Below are positions 18,896-27,958 of a DNA stretch of 64,000 nt, one piece after another; within the stretch, counting starts at the first letter, position 1; each line of letters starts with the position of its first letter. The notes under the pieces are model-generated. The model worked only from the letters and a program-made list of their open reading frames with translations, made no database searches and was not told where the DNA came from. This stretch comes from Serratia ureilytica. Lineage in GTDB: Bacteria; Pseudomonadota; Gammaproteobacteria; Enterobacterales; Enterobacteriaceae. Location of the stretch: the NCBI RefSeq assembly GCF_013375155.1, contig NZ_JABXOF010000002.1, positions 1-64,000 on the forward strand, in the 5' to 3' direction. Both the position numbers and the translations under genes were made by a program.

Positions 18896-20278
18896 TTATT
18901 TCAGCAGCCGCACCTTGCAGCTTTTGCCTTTGATTTTGCCCTGCTGCAACTGTTGCAGCGCCTTGCGCGCGCTGGCTTTGCGGATCGCGACATAGGCATG
19001 CACCGGGAACATATCGATCTTGCCCACTTCCGCCGCCGTCAGCCCGGCATCACCGGTCAGCGCCCCGAGAATATCGCCGGGACGGATCTTCGCCTTGCGG
19101 CCGCCGTCGATGCACAGCGTCACCATTTCCGCCTCCAGCGAGCCGTTGGCCGCCCCGCTCAGCTCGGACACCGGCGACCAGTCGACGTTCATATGCAGAT
19201 AGTCTTCAATCGCGTGCGCACGCGCCATTTCCTGCGGCGTGCACAGGCTGATCGCCAACCCGCTCATGCCGGCGCGGCCGGTACGGCCAATACGGTGCAC
19301 ATGCACTTCGGGATCGAACGCCAGCTCGTAGTTGACCACCAGCTCCAGCTCTTTAATATCCAGCCCGCGTGCGGCGACGTCGGTCGCCACCAATACCCGG
19401 CAACTGCGGTTGGCGAAACGCACCAACACCTGGTCGCGGTCGCGCTGTTCCAGATCGCCATGCAGCGCCAGCGCACTGATGCCGCGGGCCTCCAGGGCCT
19501 CAAGCACCGTCTGACAGTCGCGCTTGGTATTGCAGAACACCACGCAGGACGCGGGTTGATGATAGCGAATGGCCGACACCAGCAGCGCTGGGCGCTGATC
19601 GCGCGTGGTCTCATAAAAGCGTTGTTCGATGGAGGTCTGCGCTTCGCCATCGCCCACCTCGACGCTCAGCGGCTGGCGTTGAACGCGCGCGCTGATGCGC
19701 TCGATGCCTGCCGGGTACGTGGCGGAAAACAGCAGCGTCTGACGTTGCGGCGGCGTATAGCTGATCACATCGTCGATGTCGTCGGCGAACCCCATGTCCA
19801 GCATGCGATCGGCCTCATCCAGCACCAGCACCTTCAGCTCGTCCAGCTGCAGCGTTTTCTTGCGCAGGTGTTCCTGGATACGGCCCGGCGTCCCCACCAC
19901 GATGTGCGGCGCATGCACCAGCGAATCGAGCTGCGGCCCCATCGGCTGGCCGCCGCACAGCGTCAGGATCTTGATGTTTTGCGTAAAACGCGCCAGGCGA
20001 CGCAGCTCTTTGCTCACCTGATCGGCCAGCTCGCGGGTGGGACAGAGCACCAGCGCCTGCGTGGCGACCTGACCGACGACGATACTGTTCAGCAGACCAA
20101 TGCCGAAGGCCGCCGTTTTACCGCTGCCGGTTTTCGCCTTGGCGCGCACGTCCCGCCCTTGCAGGATGGCGGGCAATGCGGCGGCCTGTACCGGCGTCAT
20201 TTCGGCGTACCCCAGTTCGTTGAGGTTGGCCAACTGTTCGGCTGGCAGCGGCAGGGAAGAAAAAGAAACTGTGCTCAC
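18896..20278 (-). CDS. dbpA: ATP-dependent RNA helicase DbpA
   Basis: 460 residues. DEAD-box motifs in order: Q-motif region MTPVQAAALPAIL, motif I AKTGSGKTAAFG (about 48-59), Ia PTRELADQV, II VLDEADRML, III SATYP, and V/VI ATDVAARGLD and HRIGRTGRAG. The C-terminal domain (about 380-460, GDILGALTGDAGL, HAYVAIRKASARKAL) is the DbpA RNA-binding module that targets hairpin 92 of 23S rRNA, so it acts in 50S assembly. Start MSTVSFSSLPLPAEQ at 20278. Confidence 0.96.
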   Translation of the reverse strand: MSTVSFSSLPLPAEQLANLNELGYAEMTPVQAAALPAILQGRDVRAKAKTGSGKTAAFGIGLLNSIVVGQVATQALVLCPTRELADQVSKELRRLARFTQNIKILTLCGGQPMGPQLDSLVHAPHIVVGTPGRIQEHLRKKTLQLDELKVLVLDEADRMLDMGFADDIDDVISYTPPQRQTLLFSATYPAGIERISARVQRQPLSVEVGDGEAQTSIEQRFYETTRDQRPALLVSAIRYHQPASCVVFCNTKRDCQTVLEALEARGISALALHGDLEQRDRDQVLVRFANRSCRVLVATDVAARGLDIKELELVVNYELAFDPEVHVHRIGRTGRAGMSGLAISLCTPQEMARAHAIEDYLHMNVDWSPVSELSGAANGSLEAEMVTLCIDGGRKAKIRPGDILGALTGDAGLTAAEVGKIDMFPVHAYVAIRKASARKALQQLQQGKIKGKSCKVRLLK

Positions 20279-20384
20279 GGCGATAACTCTTATGTGACGA
20301 ATGGAATGGCGGCGCGCCCGCAGGTAAGCGCCGAATCAGCGGTAAATGATAACAGAGATGGGCGGCGTTACGGGGTGCGGGCAT

Positions 20385-20411
20385 AAAAAAACCCGCCGGC
20401 GGCGGGTTTCT
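20385..20411 (-). terminator. Terminator of the cold-shock gene
   Basis: Stem AACCCGCC/GGCGGGTT (20390-20408), followed on the minus strand by seven T residues, about 15 bp past the cold-shock gene stop codon. Confidence 0.85.
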
Positions 20412-20425
20412 TGGCAACGCAGTCG

Positions 20426-20635
20426 TTAAATCGCAACGACGTTGGCTGCGGCTGGGCCACGTTGGCTGTCCTGGATGGAGAACTCAACCTGCTGGCCTTC
20501 AGCCAGGGTCTTGAAACCATCGCTGACGATAGCGGAGAAATGAACGAAAACGTCTTTAGAGCCGTCGGCAGGGGTGATAAAGCCGAAACCTTTGCTTTCG
20601 TTGAACCATTTAACGTGACCAGTGATCTTGCTCAT
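20426..20635 (-). CDS. Cold-shock protein of the CspC/CspE type
   Basis: 69 residues from [20 protein letters not shown]. An OB-fold RNA/DNA chaperone with RNP1 KGFGFI (about 15-20) and RNP2 VFVHFS (about 29-34). It is close to CspE and CspC but differs in the IVSDGF and SIQDSQRG segments, so I leave the symbol open. The in-frame upstream start at 20674 is rejected because family members begin at MSK or MAK and the ATG at 20635 has GGAAAC nearby. Divergent from purT. Confidence 0.93.
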   Translation of the reverse strand: MSKITGHVKWFNESKGFGFITPADGSKDVFVHFSAIVSDGFKTLAEGQQVEFSIQDSQRGPAAANVVAI

Positions 20636-20809
20636 TTGTGTTTCCTTTACTTGATAAACCTGCCTTGACGGCACGAGACGCGAAAACCTTTAAATAAGTA
20701 GGCCTTCTTTCGCCGTCGGTTATTAACGCACAATCGCTCATACAGGGCAAATATTTCTGTTTGTTATAAAAACAGCCAGTTAGCAACAAAACCGGCGCGG
20801 CGGCTGCGC

Positions 20810-20825
20810 GCGCAATCGTTTTCGT
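20810..20825 (+). promoter_or_regulatory. PurR operator upstream of purT
   Basis: GCGCAATCGTTTTCGT matches the PurR consensus ACGCAAACGTTTTCGT at 14 of 16 positions. It lies about 57 bp before the purT start, in the expected promoter zone. It implies repression by PurR with hypoxanthine or guanine, as for other pur genes. Confidence 0.88.
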
Positions 20826-20881
20826 ATATACTGCCCGCCGATCATCAATCCGCTTACTTTCACCGATCCAGGTACGAAACT

Positions 20882-22060
20882 ATGTTAACGATTGGAACCG
20901 CCCTGCGCCCTTCCGCCACCCGCGTCATGTTGCTCGGCTCCGGCGAGCTGGGTAAAGAAGTCGCCATTGAATGCCAGCGCCTCGGTCTGGAGGTGATCGC
21001 CGTCGATCGCTACGCCGATGCGCCGGCCATGCATGTGGCGCACCGCAGCCACGTCATCAATATGCTGGACGGTGACGCGTTGAAAGCCGTCATCGAACAC
21101 GAGCGGCCGGACTATATCGTTCCCGAAATCGAAGCGATCGCCACCGCCATGCTGGTCGAGCTTGAACGCCACGGCCACCGCGTAGTGCCCTGCGCCGAAG
21201 CCACACGCCTGACCATGAACCGTGAAGGCATCCGCCGTCTGGCGGCGGAAGATCTCGGTCTTCCCACCTCCAGCTACCGCTTTGCCGACAGTGAAATCGC
21301 TTTCCGCCAGGCGGTTGAGCATATCGGCTACCCGTGCATCGTCAAACCGGTGATGAGCTCTTCCGGCAAAGGCCAGAGCCTGATCCGCACGCCCGAACAG
21401 CTGCAAAGCGCCTGGGATTACGCCCAACAGGGCGGCCGTGCCGGCGGTGGCCGGGTGATCGTCGAAGGGCTGGTAAGATTTGATTTTGAAATTACGCTGC
21501 TGACCATCAACGCCGTGGATGGCGTGCATTTCTGTGAGCCGATCGGGCACCGTCAGGAGGATGGGGATTACCGCGAGTCCTGGCAGCCGCAACGCATGTC
21601 GGCTACGGCGCTGAGCCGGGCCCAGGCTATCGCCGAGAAAGTGGTGAAGGCCCTGGGGGGCTTCGGGCTGTTCGGCGTGGAGCTGTTCGTCTGTGGCGAC
21701 GACGTGATCTTCAGCGAAGTGTCGCCACGCCCACACGATACCGGCATGGTCACGTTGATTTCACAGGATCTGTCTGAGTTCGCCCTGCACGTGCGCGCGT
21801 TTCTCGGTTTGCCGATCGGCGCTATCCGCCAGTTCGGCCCTTCCGCTTCGGCGGTGATCCTGCCACAGCTCACCAGCACCGATGTGCGCTTCAGCGGATT
21901 GGAAAACGCGCTGAGCGGGCACAACCAGCTGCGTCTGTTCGGCAAGCCGGAAATCGCCGGCCAGCGCCGCCTGGGTGTAGCGCTGGCGACGGCGGACACC
22001 ACGGAACTCGCGGTGGAGCTGGCGAAACAGGCCGCCGCCGCCGTAGCGGTCAACCGCTAA
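20882..22060 (+). CDS. purT: Formate-dependent phosphoribosylglycinamide formyltransferase PurT
   Basis: 392 residues. An ATP-grasp enzyme that formylates GAR using formate and ATP, an alternative to PurN in step 3 of purine synthesis. The N-terminal GAR-binding motif is [24 protein letters not shown]-grasp landmarks are [13 protein letters not shown] (about 153-165), GGRVIVEG, and [16 protein letters not shown], with the metal-binding Glu and Asn-equivalent positions near the end. Start ATG 20882. PurR box upstream; divergent from the cold-shock gene. Confidence 0.97.
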   Translation: MLTIGTALRPSATRVMLLGSGELGKEVAIECQRLGLEVIAVDRYADAPAMHVAHRSHVINMLDGDALKAVIEHERPDYIVPEIEAIATAMLVELERHGHRVVPCAEATRLTMNREGIRRLAAEDLGLPTSSYRFADSEIAFRQAVEHIGYPCIVKPVMSSSGKGQSLIRTPEQLQSAWDYAQQGGRAGGGRVIVEGLVRFDFEITLLTINAVDGVHFCEPIGHRQEDGDYRESWQPQRMSATALSRAQAIAEKVVKALGGFGLFGVELFVCGDDVIFSEVSPRPHDTGMVTLISQDLSEFALHVRAFLGLPIGAIRQFGPSASAVILPQLTSTDVRFSGLENALSGHNQLRLFGKPEIAGQRRLGVALATADTTELAVELAKQAAAAVAVNR

Positions 22061-22094
22061 AACTGACGGGGCCGCTTGCGCGGCCCCGATAACA

Positions 22095-22334
22095 TCAATA
22101 GTCTTCGTCTTCTTCAGCATCGTCATCCCGCGACGCCTCCGGCGCGGCATCCTGCTGTTCGTCTTCGTCATCGAACAGCACCGCGACATGAGCGCCCTGA
22201 TGCTTCTCACGAATTTCCTGCGCAACGCGAGCAATGGCCTCACCGCTGCTCATGCCCTGTTCCATCAGCTGATGGATGCGATCCGCCGCTTCCTGCTGCT
22301 CCGCGTGGCTCAGTAATGGCATACCTGCATGCAT
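22095..22334 (-). CDS. yoaH: YoaH family protein (UPF0181)
   Basis: 79 residues. [43 protein letters not shown] and [11 protein letters not shown] align along the whole of E. coli YoaH (59 residues). The extra C-terminal tail is almost pure Asp/Glu. Function unknown. In E. coli yoaH lies directly next to pabB; here the glycosyltransferase gene separates them. Confidence 0.9.
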   Translation of the reverse strand: MHAGMPLLSHAEQQEAADRIHQLMEQGMSSGEAIARVAQEIREKHQGAHVAVLFDDEDEQQDAAPEASRDDDAEEDEDY

Positions 22335-22404
22335 GTGTCGTTCTCTCCGGCAAAAGGGAGAAGGAGTATACGCGCTAACGCGGCGGATCCCAACGTCTTG
22401 TGCC

Positions 22405-23406
22405 TCAGGCCGGCTGTGAACAGCCGTTATCGTTGCGCCACTGCTTTAAACGGTGCCGCCACAGCATGACATGCCACCCCTGCTTCACGCCGCGCGCATT
22501 GGCGAGCATCGCTCTGTCGATGCCACGTTGGTAAAACTCTTCGGTAATCTGATTCTGAGCGGCCGGATCCGGCTCACGGCGAATGCTGTGGCAAATCCCC
22601 AGCGCTTCACGGGTGATCTGCCAATGAAAAGCCGGCCGAATGGCGATGGTGCTCGCATAACGCAGGTTGAGCCGCTCCAGCATTTCGACGATTTTCATAT
22701 AGTGGCGCTGATAATCCACGTTAGCCTTGCCGGTGCGGCGGCGATTGCTGATCGACTTGTCGTGCACCCGTTGGCGGTACAGCGGCGTGCTTAAATATTT
22801 GACCCGCTTGGCATTAAACATGACCTCCGTCGTCCAGGGAATATCCTGGTGATGTAAGCCCGGTTCAAAATAGAGCCGATGCTGGCGGATAAAATCGAGA
22901 CGATATATTGCCAACCACACAACGTGAATAAACTTTCGCGATTTCAACGCGCGTTCGAACCATTGAACGCCAGTGATAACATCAGTGGTGCGTAAACGCT
23001 CCTGAGGAAAAATCGGCTGCAATTCGTCCTCGCTGGCAAAATAGCGTTCGCCATTGCATTGCATCACGTCTAATTGGTGCCGTTCGGCCTGCTCGAGCAG
23101 CGTGGAATACATTTCCGGCGCCAACAGATCGTCAGCGTCGGGAAACGCCACGTATTTTCCTCGGGCAACGGCGAGCCCGGCATTACGCGCATTGGAAACG
23201 CCGGCGTTCGCCTGATCGATAACCCGAATATGCGGATGCGCCGCCGCATAGCGGTGGGCGACCTCCCCCGAACCGTCGGTGGAACCATCGTTAACGATGA
23301 TCACCTCCAACCGCTGTTCTCGTTGGGCAAGCAACGAAGCCAGGAAAGGTTCTAACAGTTCTCCCGCATTGTGCATCGGGACAATGACGCTCAGCATTAA
23401 CGACAT
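22405..23406 (-). CDS. waaH: GT2 glycosyltransferase, WaaH/YibD type (LPS core glucuronate transferase)
   Basis: 333 residues from [19 protein letters not shown] fold: [16 protein letters not shown] (about 37-52) and the metal-site region [11 protein letters not shown] (about 90-100). The rest follows E. coli YibD/WaaH closely: [50 protein letters not shown] and NYQRHY-type [17 protein letters not shown]. WaaH adds glucuronic acid to heptose III of the LPS inner core under phosphate limitation in E. coli. The donor and acceptor here are inferred. No clear PhoB box was found upstream. It sits between yoaH and pabB with A+T-rich flanking DNA. Confidence 0.82.
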   Translation of the reverse strand: MSLMLSVIVPMHNAGELLEPFLASLLAQREQRLEVIIVNDGSTDGSGEVAHRYAAAHPHIRVIDQANAGVSNARNAGLAVARGKYVAFPDADDLLAPEMYSTLLEQAERHQLDVMQCNGERYFASEDELQPIFPQERLRTTDVITGVQWFERALKSRKFIHVVWLAIYRLDFIRQHRLYFEPGLHHQDIPWTTEVMFNAKRVKYLSTPLYRQRVHDKSISNRRRTGKANVDYQRHYMKIVEMLERLNLRYASTIAIRPAFHWQITREALGICHSIRREPDPAAQNQITEEFYQRGIDRAMLANARGVKQGWHVMLWRHRLKQWRNDNGCSQPA

Positions 23407-23931
23407 AGGCAGCTCTTCAATAATAATGTAACAAAATGATAATTTTATTTTTTTGAAAAATAGCAATCGCTTCAGCGCCCGAGCGAAATATGACGCGAAC
23501 ATTCACATTTCCGCCGCGAGCCAAATAAGATTCATCTTGTTTGTCTTTTCATGCTTTCTACAAGAAAAGCGTTCCACAACAAGGAATAACTTTCACAAGA
23601 CGGCCACCTTAAAAAACACAGGCAAAACCGTTTCGCATCGCCCGCTTAATAAAAGCGAGCAACAATAAAAGTGTGAAATTAACGAGTTGTCTTTATATTT
23701 CTCGGGTCTTGCGCCCTCGGTGAAAAATGCTTCCAGTTATTTTGACGTTAAATTTTTAACATATCGAAGTATAAACAATGGCGCAAAAAATGCCTTATTT
23801 CAGGTTTATTGAACTGCCGTTTATGTGAGGTGTGCTGCATGTCTCGCCTGGCAAAACATGCATGCCATGGCCGTCTATGGCACACTAGCCGCCAGATATT
23901 GCCGTCTTCACAGCCAGGTTTATTGACGTTC
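23407..23931. other. A+T-rich intergenic region waaH / pabB (525 bp)
   Basis: Markedly A+T-rich from 23420 to about 23790, which fits a horizontally acquired waaH segment or a silenced promoter. It should contain divergent promoters for waaH and pabB. ORFs here have no ribosome sites and odd composition; I do not call any. Confidence 0.45.
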
Positions 23932-25305
23932 ATGAGCGTAACCGCCCCAAACATAAAGTCTTTGCCCTACCATCGCAGCGCCCTGATGACGCTTTTTGCC
24001 CCGCTTTCATCGCGGCCTTGGGCGATGCTGCTGCACTCAGGCTTTGCCGACCATTCGCACAACCGCTTCGATATTCTGGTCGCGCAGCCGCGCATTACTC
24101 TCACGACTCATGGCGCCACCACAGAAATCGCAAGTGACGACGTAACAATACGGTCGCAACAAGATCCGTTTGAGTTGTTGCAACAGCAGATGGTGGCGCA
24201 AGGTTGGCAACCGGCCTTTAATCCGGATCTGCCGTTTCAGGGCGGCGCCCTGGGGCTGTTCGGCTACGATCTTGGGCGGCGGGTGGAAAGCTTGCCGCAG
24301 TTGGCCGAAGCCGACCTCGCCTTACCGGACATGGCGGTGGGCATTTATGACTGGGCGCTGATCGCCGACCACCGGCTGCAAACGCTGACGCTGCTCAGCT
24401 ATGGCGACGTGGAACAGCGCTGGCGCTGGCTCAATAGCCAAACCGCGCCTGCGGCACGCCCTTTCACACTGCTGAGCGATTGGCGCGCCAATATGAGCCG
24501 GCAGCAGTACGGCGAGAAGTTCCAACGCATTCAGCACTACCTGCGCAGCGGCGACTGTTACCAAATCAATCTGGCGCAGCGATTCTCCGCAGACTATCAG
24601 GGAGATGAATGGCAGGCGTTTTGCCAATTGAGCGCCAGCAACCGCGCGCCGTTCTCCGCGTTCTTGCGTCTGCCTCACAACAGCGTGTTGAGCGTTTCTC
24701 CCGAGCGCTTTCTGTGGCTGGAGCAGCAGCGCATCCAAACCCGCCCGATCAAGGGCACGCTGCCGCGGCTGGCGGACGCGGAACAAGACGCCGCACAGGC
24801 TCGTCGTTTGGCCGGTTCGCCCAAAGATCGCGCTGAAAACCTGATGATTGTCGATCTGCTGCGCAACGATATCGGCCGCGTCGCCCAGCCCGGCAGCGTG
24901 CGCGTGCCGGAACTGTTCATCGTGGAGCCGTTCCCGGCGGTGCACCACCTGGTGAGCACCATCACCGCAACCCTGCCGGACACCGCCTCGGCGACCGAAC
25001 TGCTGCGCGCCTGCTTTCCCGGCGGCTCGATCACCGGCGCGCCCAAGGTGCGGGCGATGGAAATCATCGAAGAACTGGAGCCGCAGCGTCGCAACGCCTA
25101 TTGCGGCAGCATCGGTTACCTGAGCGCCTGCGGCACCATGGACACCAACATCACTATTCGCACGCTCGTCACCGAAAACGGCCGCATCCATTGCTCCGCC
25201 GGCGGCGGCATCGTGGCGGACAGCCAGGAACAGGCGGAATATCAGGAGACCTTCGACAAGGTTGGCCGCATTCTGCCGCAGCTCGGGGAGTGCGCCCAAT
25301 CGTGA
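23932..25305 (+). CDS. pabB: Aminodeoxychorismate synthase component I
   Basis: 457 residues. With PabA glutamine amidotransferase it converts chorismate to 4-amino-4-deoxychorismate for folate synthesis. The chorismate-binding domain fills the C-terminal two thirds: [13 protein letters not shown], the catalytic PIKGT segment ([10 protein letters not shown]), [37 protein letters not shown] and the final GGGIVADS. The N-terminal region is the diverged PabB subdomain. The ATG at 23932 gives the family length; an in-frame ORF extends back to 23809 without homology. The stop overlaps the nudL start (GTGA). Confidence 0.95.
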   Translation: MSVTAPNIKSLPYHRSALMTLFAPLSSRPWAMLLHSGFADHSHNRFDILVAQPRITLTTHGATTEIASDDVTIRSQQDPFELLQQQMVAQGWQPAFNPDLPFQGGALGLFGYDLGRRVESLPQLAEADLALPDMAVGIYDWALIADHRLQTLTLLSYGDVEQRWRWLNSQTAPAARPFTLLSDWRANMSRQQYGEKFQRIQHYLRSGDCYQINLAQRFSADYQGDEWQAFCQLSASNRAPFSAFLRLPHNSVLSVSPERFLWLEQQRIQTRPIKGTLPRLADAEQDAAQARRLAGSPKDRAENLMIVDLLRNDIGRVAQPGSVRVPELFIVEPFPAVHHLVSTITATLPDTASATELLRACFPGGSITGAPKVRAMEIIEELEPQRRNAYCGSIGYLSACGTMDTNITIRTLVTENGRIHCSAGGGIVADSQEQAEYQETFDKVGRILPQLGECAQS

Positions 25306-25880
25306 TCCCACCAAATGCACCGGCCTCACTGCACGCCTTTATCAGCCGTTTCCAACTGCAGCTGCCGCAGGCGGCGCAGATCTCGCACAATGTGCGCCCG
25401 GCCGCGGTGCTGATCCCGATCGTCTGTCGCGCCGAGCCAACGCTGCTGTTGACCCGCCGCGCCGACTCGCTGCGCAAACATGCCGGCCAGGTGGCCTTCC
25501 CCGGCGGTAAAACCGACGCTGAAGACGGGTCGGCGATCGTAACGGCGCTGCGAGAAGCGCAGGAAGAAGTGGCGATACCGCCGCAGGCGGTTACCATACT
25601 CGGCCAAATGGCGCCGCTCGACAGCAGCACCGGATTTCAGGTCACGCCTATCGTCGGCCTGGTCTCGCCGGACGTGCAGTTCCGCGCCAACGAAGGCGAA
25701 GTGGCTGACGTGTTTGAAATGCCTTTGCGGGAGGCGCTGACCCTGTCGCGTTACTACCCGCTGGACATTCATCGCGCCGGCCATACGCACCGGATTTACC
25801 TTTCCTGGTACCACAGCCAGTTTATCTGGGGGCTGACCGCCGCCATCATTCGCCGCCTGGCGCAGCAAGTCAGTATTTAG
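25302..25880 (+). CDS. nudL: Nudix hydrolase NudL (YeaB)
   Basis: 192 residues from the GTG at 25302, the same length as E. coli NudL. The GTG overlaps the pabB TGA by four bases, so the two are coupled; GGGGAG lies upstream. The UPF0035 motif [21 protein letters not shown] (about 49-69) precedes the Nudix box, which ends REAQEEVAI (about 84-92). Related enzymes hydrolyse CoA-type or nucleoside diphosphate compounds; the substrate of NudL is not established. Confidence 0.92.
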   Translation: MIPPNAPASLHAFISRFQLQLPQAAQISHNVRPAAVLIPIVCRAEPTLLLTRRADSLRKHAGQVAFPGGKTDAEDGSAIVTALREAQEEVAIPPQAVTILGQMAPLDSSTGFQVTPIVGLVSPDVQFRANEGEVADVFEMPLREALTLSRYYPLDIHRAGHTHRIYLSWYHSQFIWGLTAAIIRRLAQQVSI

Positions 25881-25937
25881 CCGGCATTGCGTGATCTGAC
25901 TCGCAATCTGGCACGGTTGCCGGCCTCCGCTGCGGGT

Positions 25938-25972
25938 AAAGCGATCGAAATCACTTCATTTGATCGCTTTTT
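25938..25972 (+). terminator. Terminator after pabB-nudL
   Basis: Nine-base-pair stem AAAGCGATC/GATCGCTTT with a 15-base loop, followed by TT after the TTT in the stem end. It sits 58 bp beyond nudL and separates that operon from sdaA. Confidence 0.65.
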
Positions 25973-26061
25973 CAACTACCGTTCCGGTTGAATGGTTTTA
26001 AAAAAACTGTAAACCCTCTCTTAAACCTTACGAAATACCTGTAAAATACCACCGCCCGAGA

Positions 26062-26185
26062 TAAACCACTGTAGAAACAGGGATTAAGCCGGCGGCGTTC
26101 AGCAAGGAAAGCTGGCGCGATTACCGTTAATGGAGCTTGGGCGAAAGCGGATGCCCCGCACAAGGGTTCGCCCCGGGTAATCAGT
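26062..26185 (+). promoter_or_regulatory. Structured leader RNA candidate upstream of sdaA
   Basis: A series of hairpins lies in the 446-bp gap before sdaA. Hairpin A: CTGT/ACAG with a GAAA-like loop (26069-26080). Hairpin B: GCG-CAGC/GCTG-CGC (26095-26118). Then one nested structure: outer stem GATTACC/GGTAATC (26119-26125 with 26176-26182), middle stem GGGCGAA/TTCGCCC (26139-26145 with 26167-26173), inner stem GCGG/CCGC (26147-26150 with 26156-26159). It ends about 140 bases before the start codon. I do not recognise it as a known riboswitch class; it does not match the glycine riboswitch core. Confidence 0.35.
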
Positions 26186-26326
26186 AAAAAAAGCGACACC
26201 ACGGATTATTTAATTTCATGCGAAAAAGGCAGCCGAACCCGCACGGCCCTTTTACAATATCGCTGTTCCCTGCGCGGTTTTTAACCGCCGCAGCCATAAC
26301 AATACGTCTCTTTAAGGAGTTTTAGC

Positions 26327-27691
26327 GTGATTAGCGTTTTCGACATGTTTAAGATCGGCATCGGCCCGTCCAGCTCTCATACGGTTGGACCGATGAAAGC
26401 CGGCAAACAGTTTGTCGACGATCTGGTAAATAAAGGCCTGATGCCTTCTATCACGCGTGTTGCCGTAGACGTTTACGGCTCACTCTCATTGACCGGCAAA
26501 GGTCACCATACCGATATCGCTATCATTCTCGGCCTGGCCGGCAACATGCCGGACACCGTCGATATCGATAGCATTCCGGGTTTTATTCGCGATGTAGAAC
26601 AACGTCAACGCCTGATGCTGGCCAACGGCCTGCATGAAGTCGATTTCCCGCGCGACGGCGGCATGGTCTTCCGCAGCGACAACCTGCCGCTGCACGAAAA
26701 CGGCATGCAGGTCCACGCCTTCGCCGGCGATAAAGAAGTGTACAGCAAGACCTATTACTCTATCGGCGGCGGCTTCATCGTCGATGAAGAGAACTTCGGC
26801 AAGGCCGCCGAGCAAGAACTGCAAATGCCTTATCCGTTCAATTCCGCGCGCGAAATGCTCGACCACTGTCGCGATACCGGGCTGTCGCTGTCCGGCATGG
26901 TGATGCAGAACGAACTGGCGCTGCACAGCAAGCAAGAGATCGACACCTACTTCGGTAACGTCTGGCAAACCATGCGCGCCTGCATCGATCGCGGTCTGAA
27001 CACCGAAGGCGTGCTGCCGGGCCCGCTGCGCGTGCCGCGCCGTGCCTCCGCGCTGCGCCGCATGCTGGTGGCGTCGGACAAACTGTCCAACGATCCGATG
27101 AACGTGATCGACTGGGTCAACATGTTCGCGCTGGCGGTTAACGAAGAAAACGCCGCCGGCGGCCGCGTCGTCACCGCGCCGACCAACGGCGCCTGCGGCA
27201 TCGTGCCTGCCGTGCTGGCTTACTACGATCACTTCATCGAGTCCGTCAGCCCGGACATCTATATCCGCTACTTTATGGCGGCGGGCGCCATCGGCGCGCT
27301 GTACAAGATGAACGCCTCCATTTCCGGCGCCGAAGTCGGCTGTCAGGGTGAAGTCGGCGTTGCCTGCTCCATGGCGGCGGCCGGCCTGGCCGAACTGCTG
27401 GGCGGCAGCCCTGAGCAGGTATGCGTGGCGGCGGAAATCGGCATGGAACACAACCTGGGTCTGACCTGCGATCCGGTCGCCGGCCAGGTGCAGGTGCCGT
27501 GCATTGAGCGCAACGCCATCGCCTCGGTCAAGGCGATCAATGCCGCCCGCATGGCCCTGCGCCGCACCAGCGAACCGCGCGTTTCGCTGGATAAGGTGAT
27601 CGAGACCATGTATGAAACCGGCAAAGACATGAACGCCAAGTATCGAGAAACATCACGCGGCGGCCTGGCTATCAAGGTGCAATGCGACTGA
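26327..27691 (+). CDS. sdaA: L-serine dehydratase 1 (L-serine deaminase)
   Basis: 454 residues, matching E. coli SdaA. It converts L-serine to pyruvate and ammonia with an oxygen-labile [4Fe-4S] cluster. The N-terminal substrate/regulatory domain starts [23 protein letters not shown]. The catalytic domain has [15 protein letters not shown], and the cluster cysteines lie in [12 protein letters not shown] and [15 protein letters not shown]. Start ATG 26327 has AAGGAG. The gene stands alone between terminators, behind a long leader that may carry regulation. Confidence 0.97.
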   Translation: MISVFDMFKIGIGPSSSHTVGPMKAGKQFVDDLVNKGLMPSITRVAVDVYGSLSLTGKGHHTDIAIILGLAGNMPDTVDIDSIPGFIRDVEQRQRLMLANGLHEVDFPRDGGMVFRSDNLPLHENGMQVHAFAGDKEVYSKTYYSIGGGFIVDEENFGKAAEQELQMPYPFNSAREMLDHCRDTGLSLSGMVMQNELALHSKQEIDTYFGNVWQTMRACIDRGLNTEGVLPGPLRVPRRASALRRMLVASDKLSNDPMNVIDWVNMFALAVNEENAAGGRVVTAPTNGACGIVPAVLAYYDHFIESVSPDIYIRYFMAAGAIGALYKMNASISGAEVGCQGEVGVACSMAAAGLAELLGGSPEQVCVAAEIGMEHNLGLTCDPVAGQVQVPCIERNAIASVKAINAARMALRRTSEPRVSLDKVIETMYETGKDMNAKYRETSRGGLAIKVQCD

Positions 27692-27698
27692 CCGACAA

Positions 27699-27722
27699 CC
27701 CCGCCACCTGGCGGGGTTTTTT
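27699..27722 (+). terminator. Terminator of sdaA
   Basis: Eight-base-pair stem CCCCGCCA/TGGCGGGG with a CC spacer, then six T residues, directly after the sdaA stop. Confidence 0.9.
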
Positions 27723-27958
27723 ATGGGTAATCAATTCATTGAGCGTTTTTGTGACAATGTCACCAGAAAAAATCCTGCATTTTTCTCATCGATCCGGCGG
27801 TTAGCCTGCAAATTGACCTTCTGTTTTGCCAAATCGAAATAATTTACTGAGTTACCATCAATCTTGTATAACCTCAGGCTAGAATTAGCCGAGCGCAACT
27901 TAAGGATCTATGGCCTGACCGTGACTCGGAGCTGGATTACCGAACAAGGATTTACCGG

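Noticed and set aside
18743-20386. 547-codon plus-strand ORF opposite dbpA
   Set aside because: Arg/His/Gln-rich antisense frame over a clear DEAD-box helicase gene; no ribosome site or domain.
22076-22378. Plus-strand ORF opposite yoaH
   Set aside because: Antisense to a well-conserved yoaH frame and rich in Pro/Arg/His, as shadow frames are.
23407-23460. Pho box upstream of the WaaH-like gene
   Set aside because: The best alignment (TTATCAT and GTTACAT) matches the two 7-bp Pho repeats poorly and at the wrong spacing.
23809-23931. N-terminal extension of pabB
   Set aside because: The added 41 residues are Cys/His-rich without homology; the ATG at 23932 gives the known family length.
26161-26182. 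tRNA T-arm-like GGTTCG segment before sdaA
   Set aside because: No cloverleaf can be drawn around it; it is part of the GGGCGAA/TTCGCCC stem.
25881-26326. Glycine riboswitch upstream of sdaA
   Set aside because: The conserved glycine aptamer core sequences are absent, so only an unclassified structured leader is reported.
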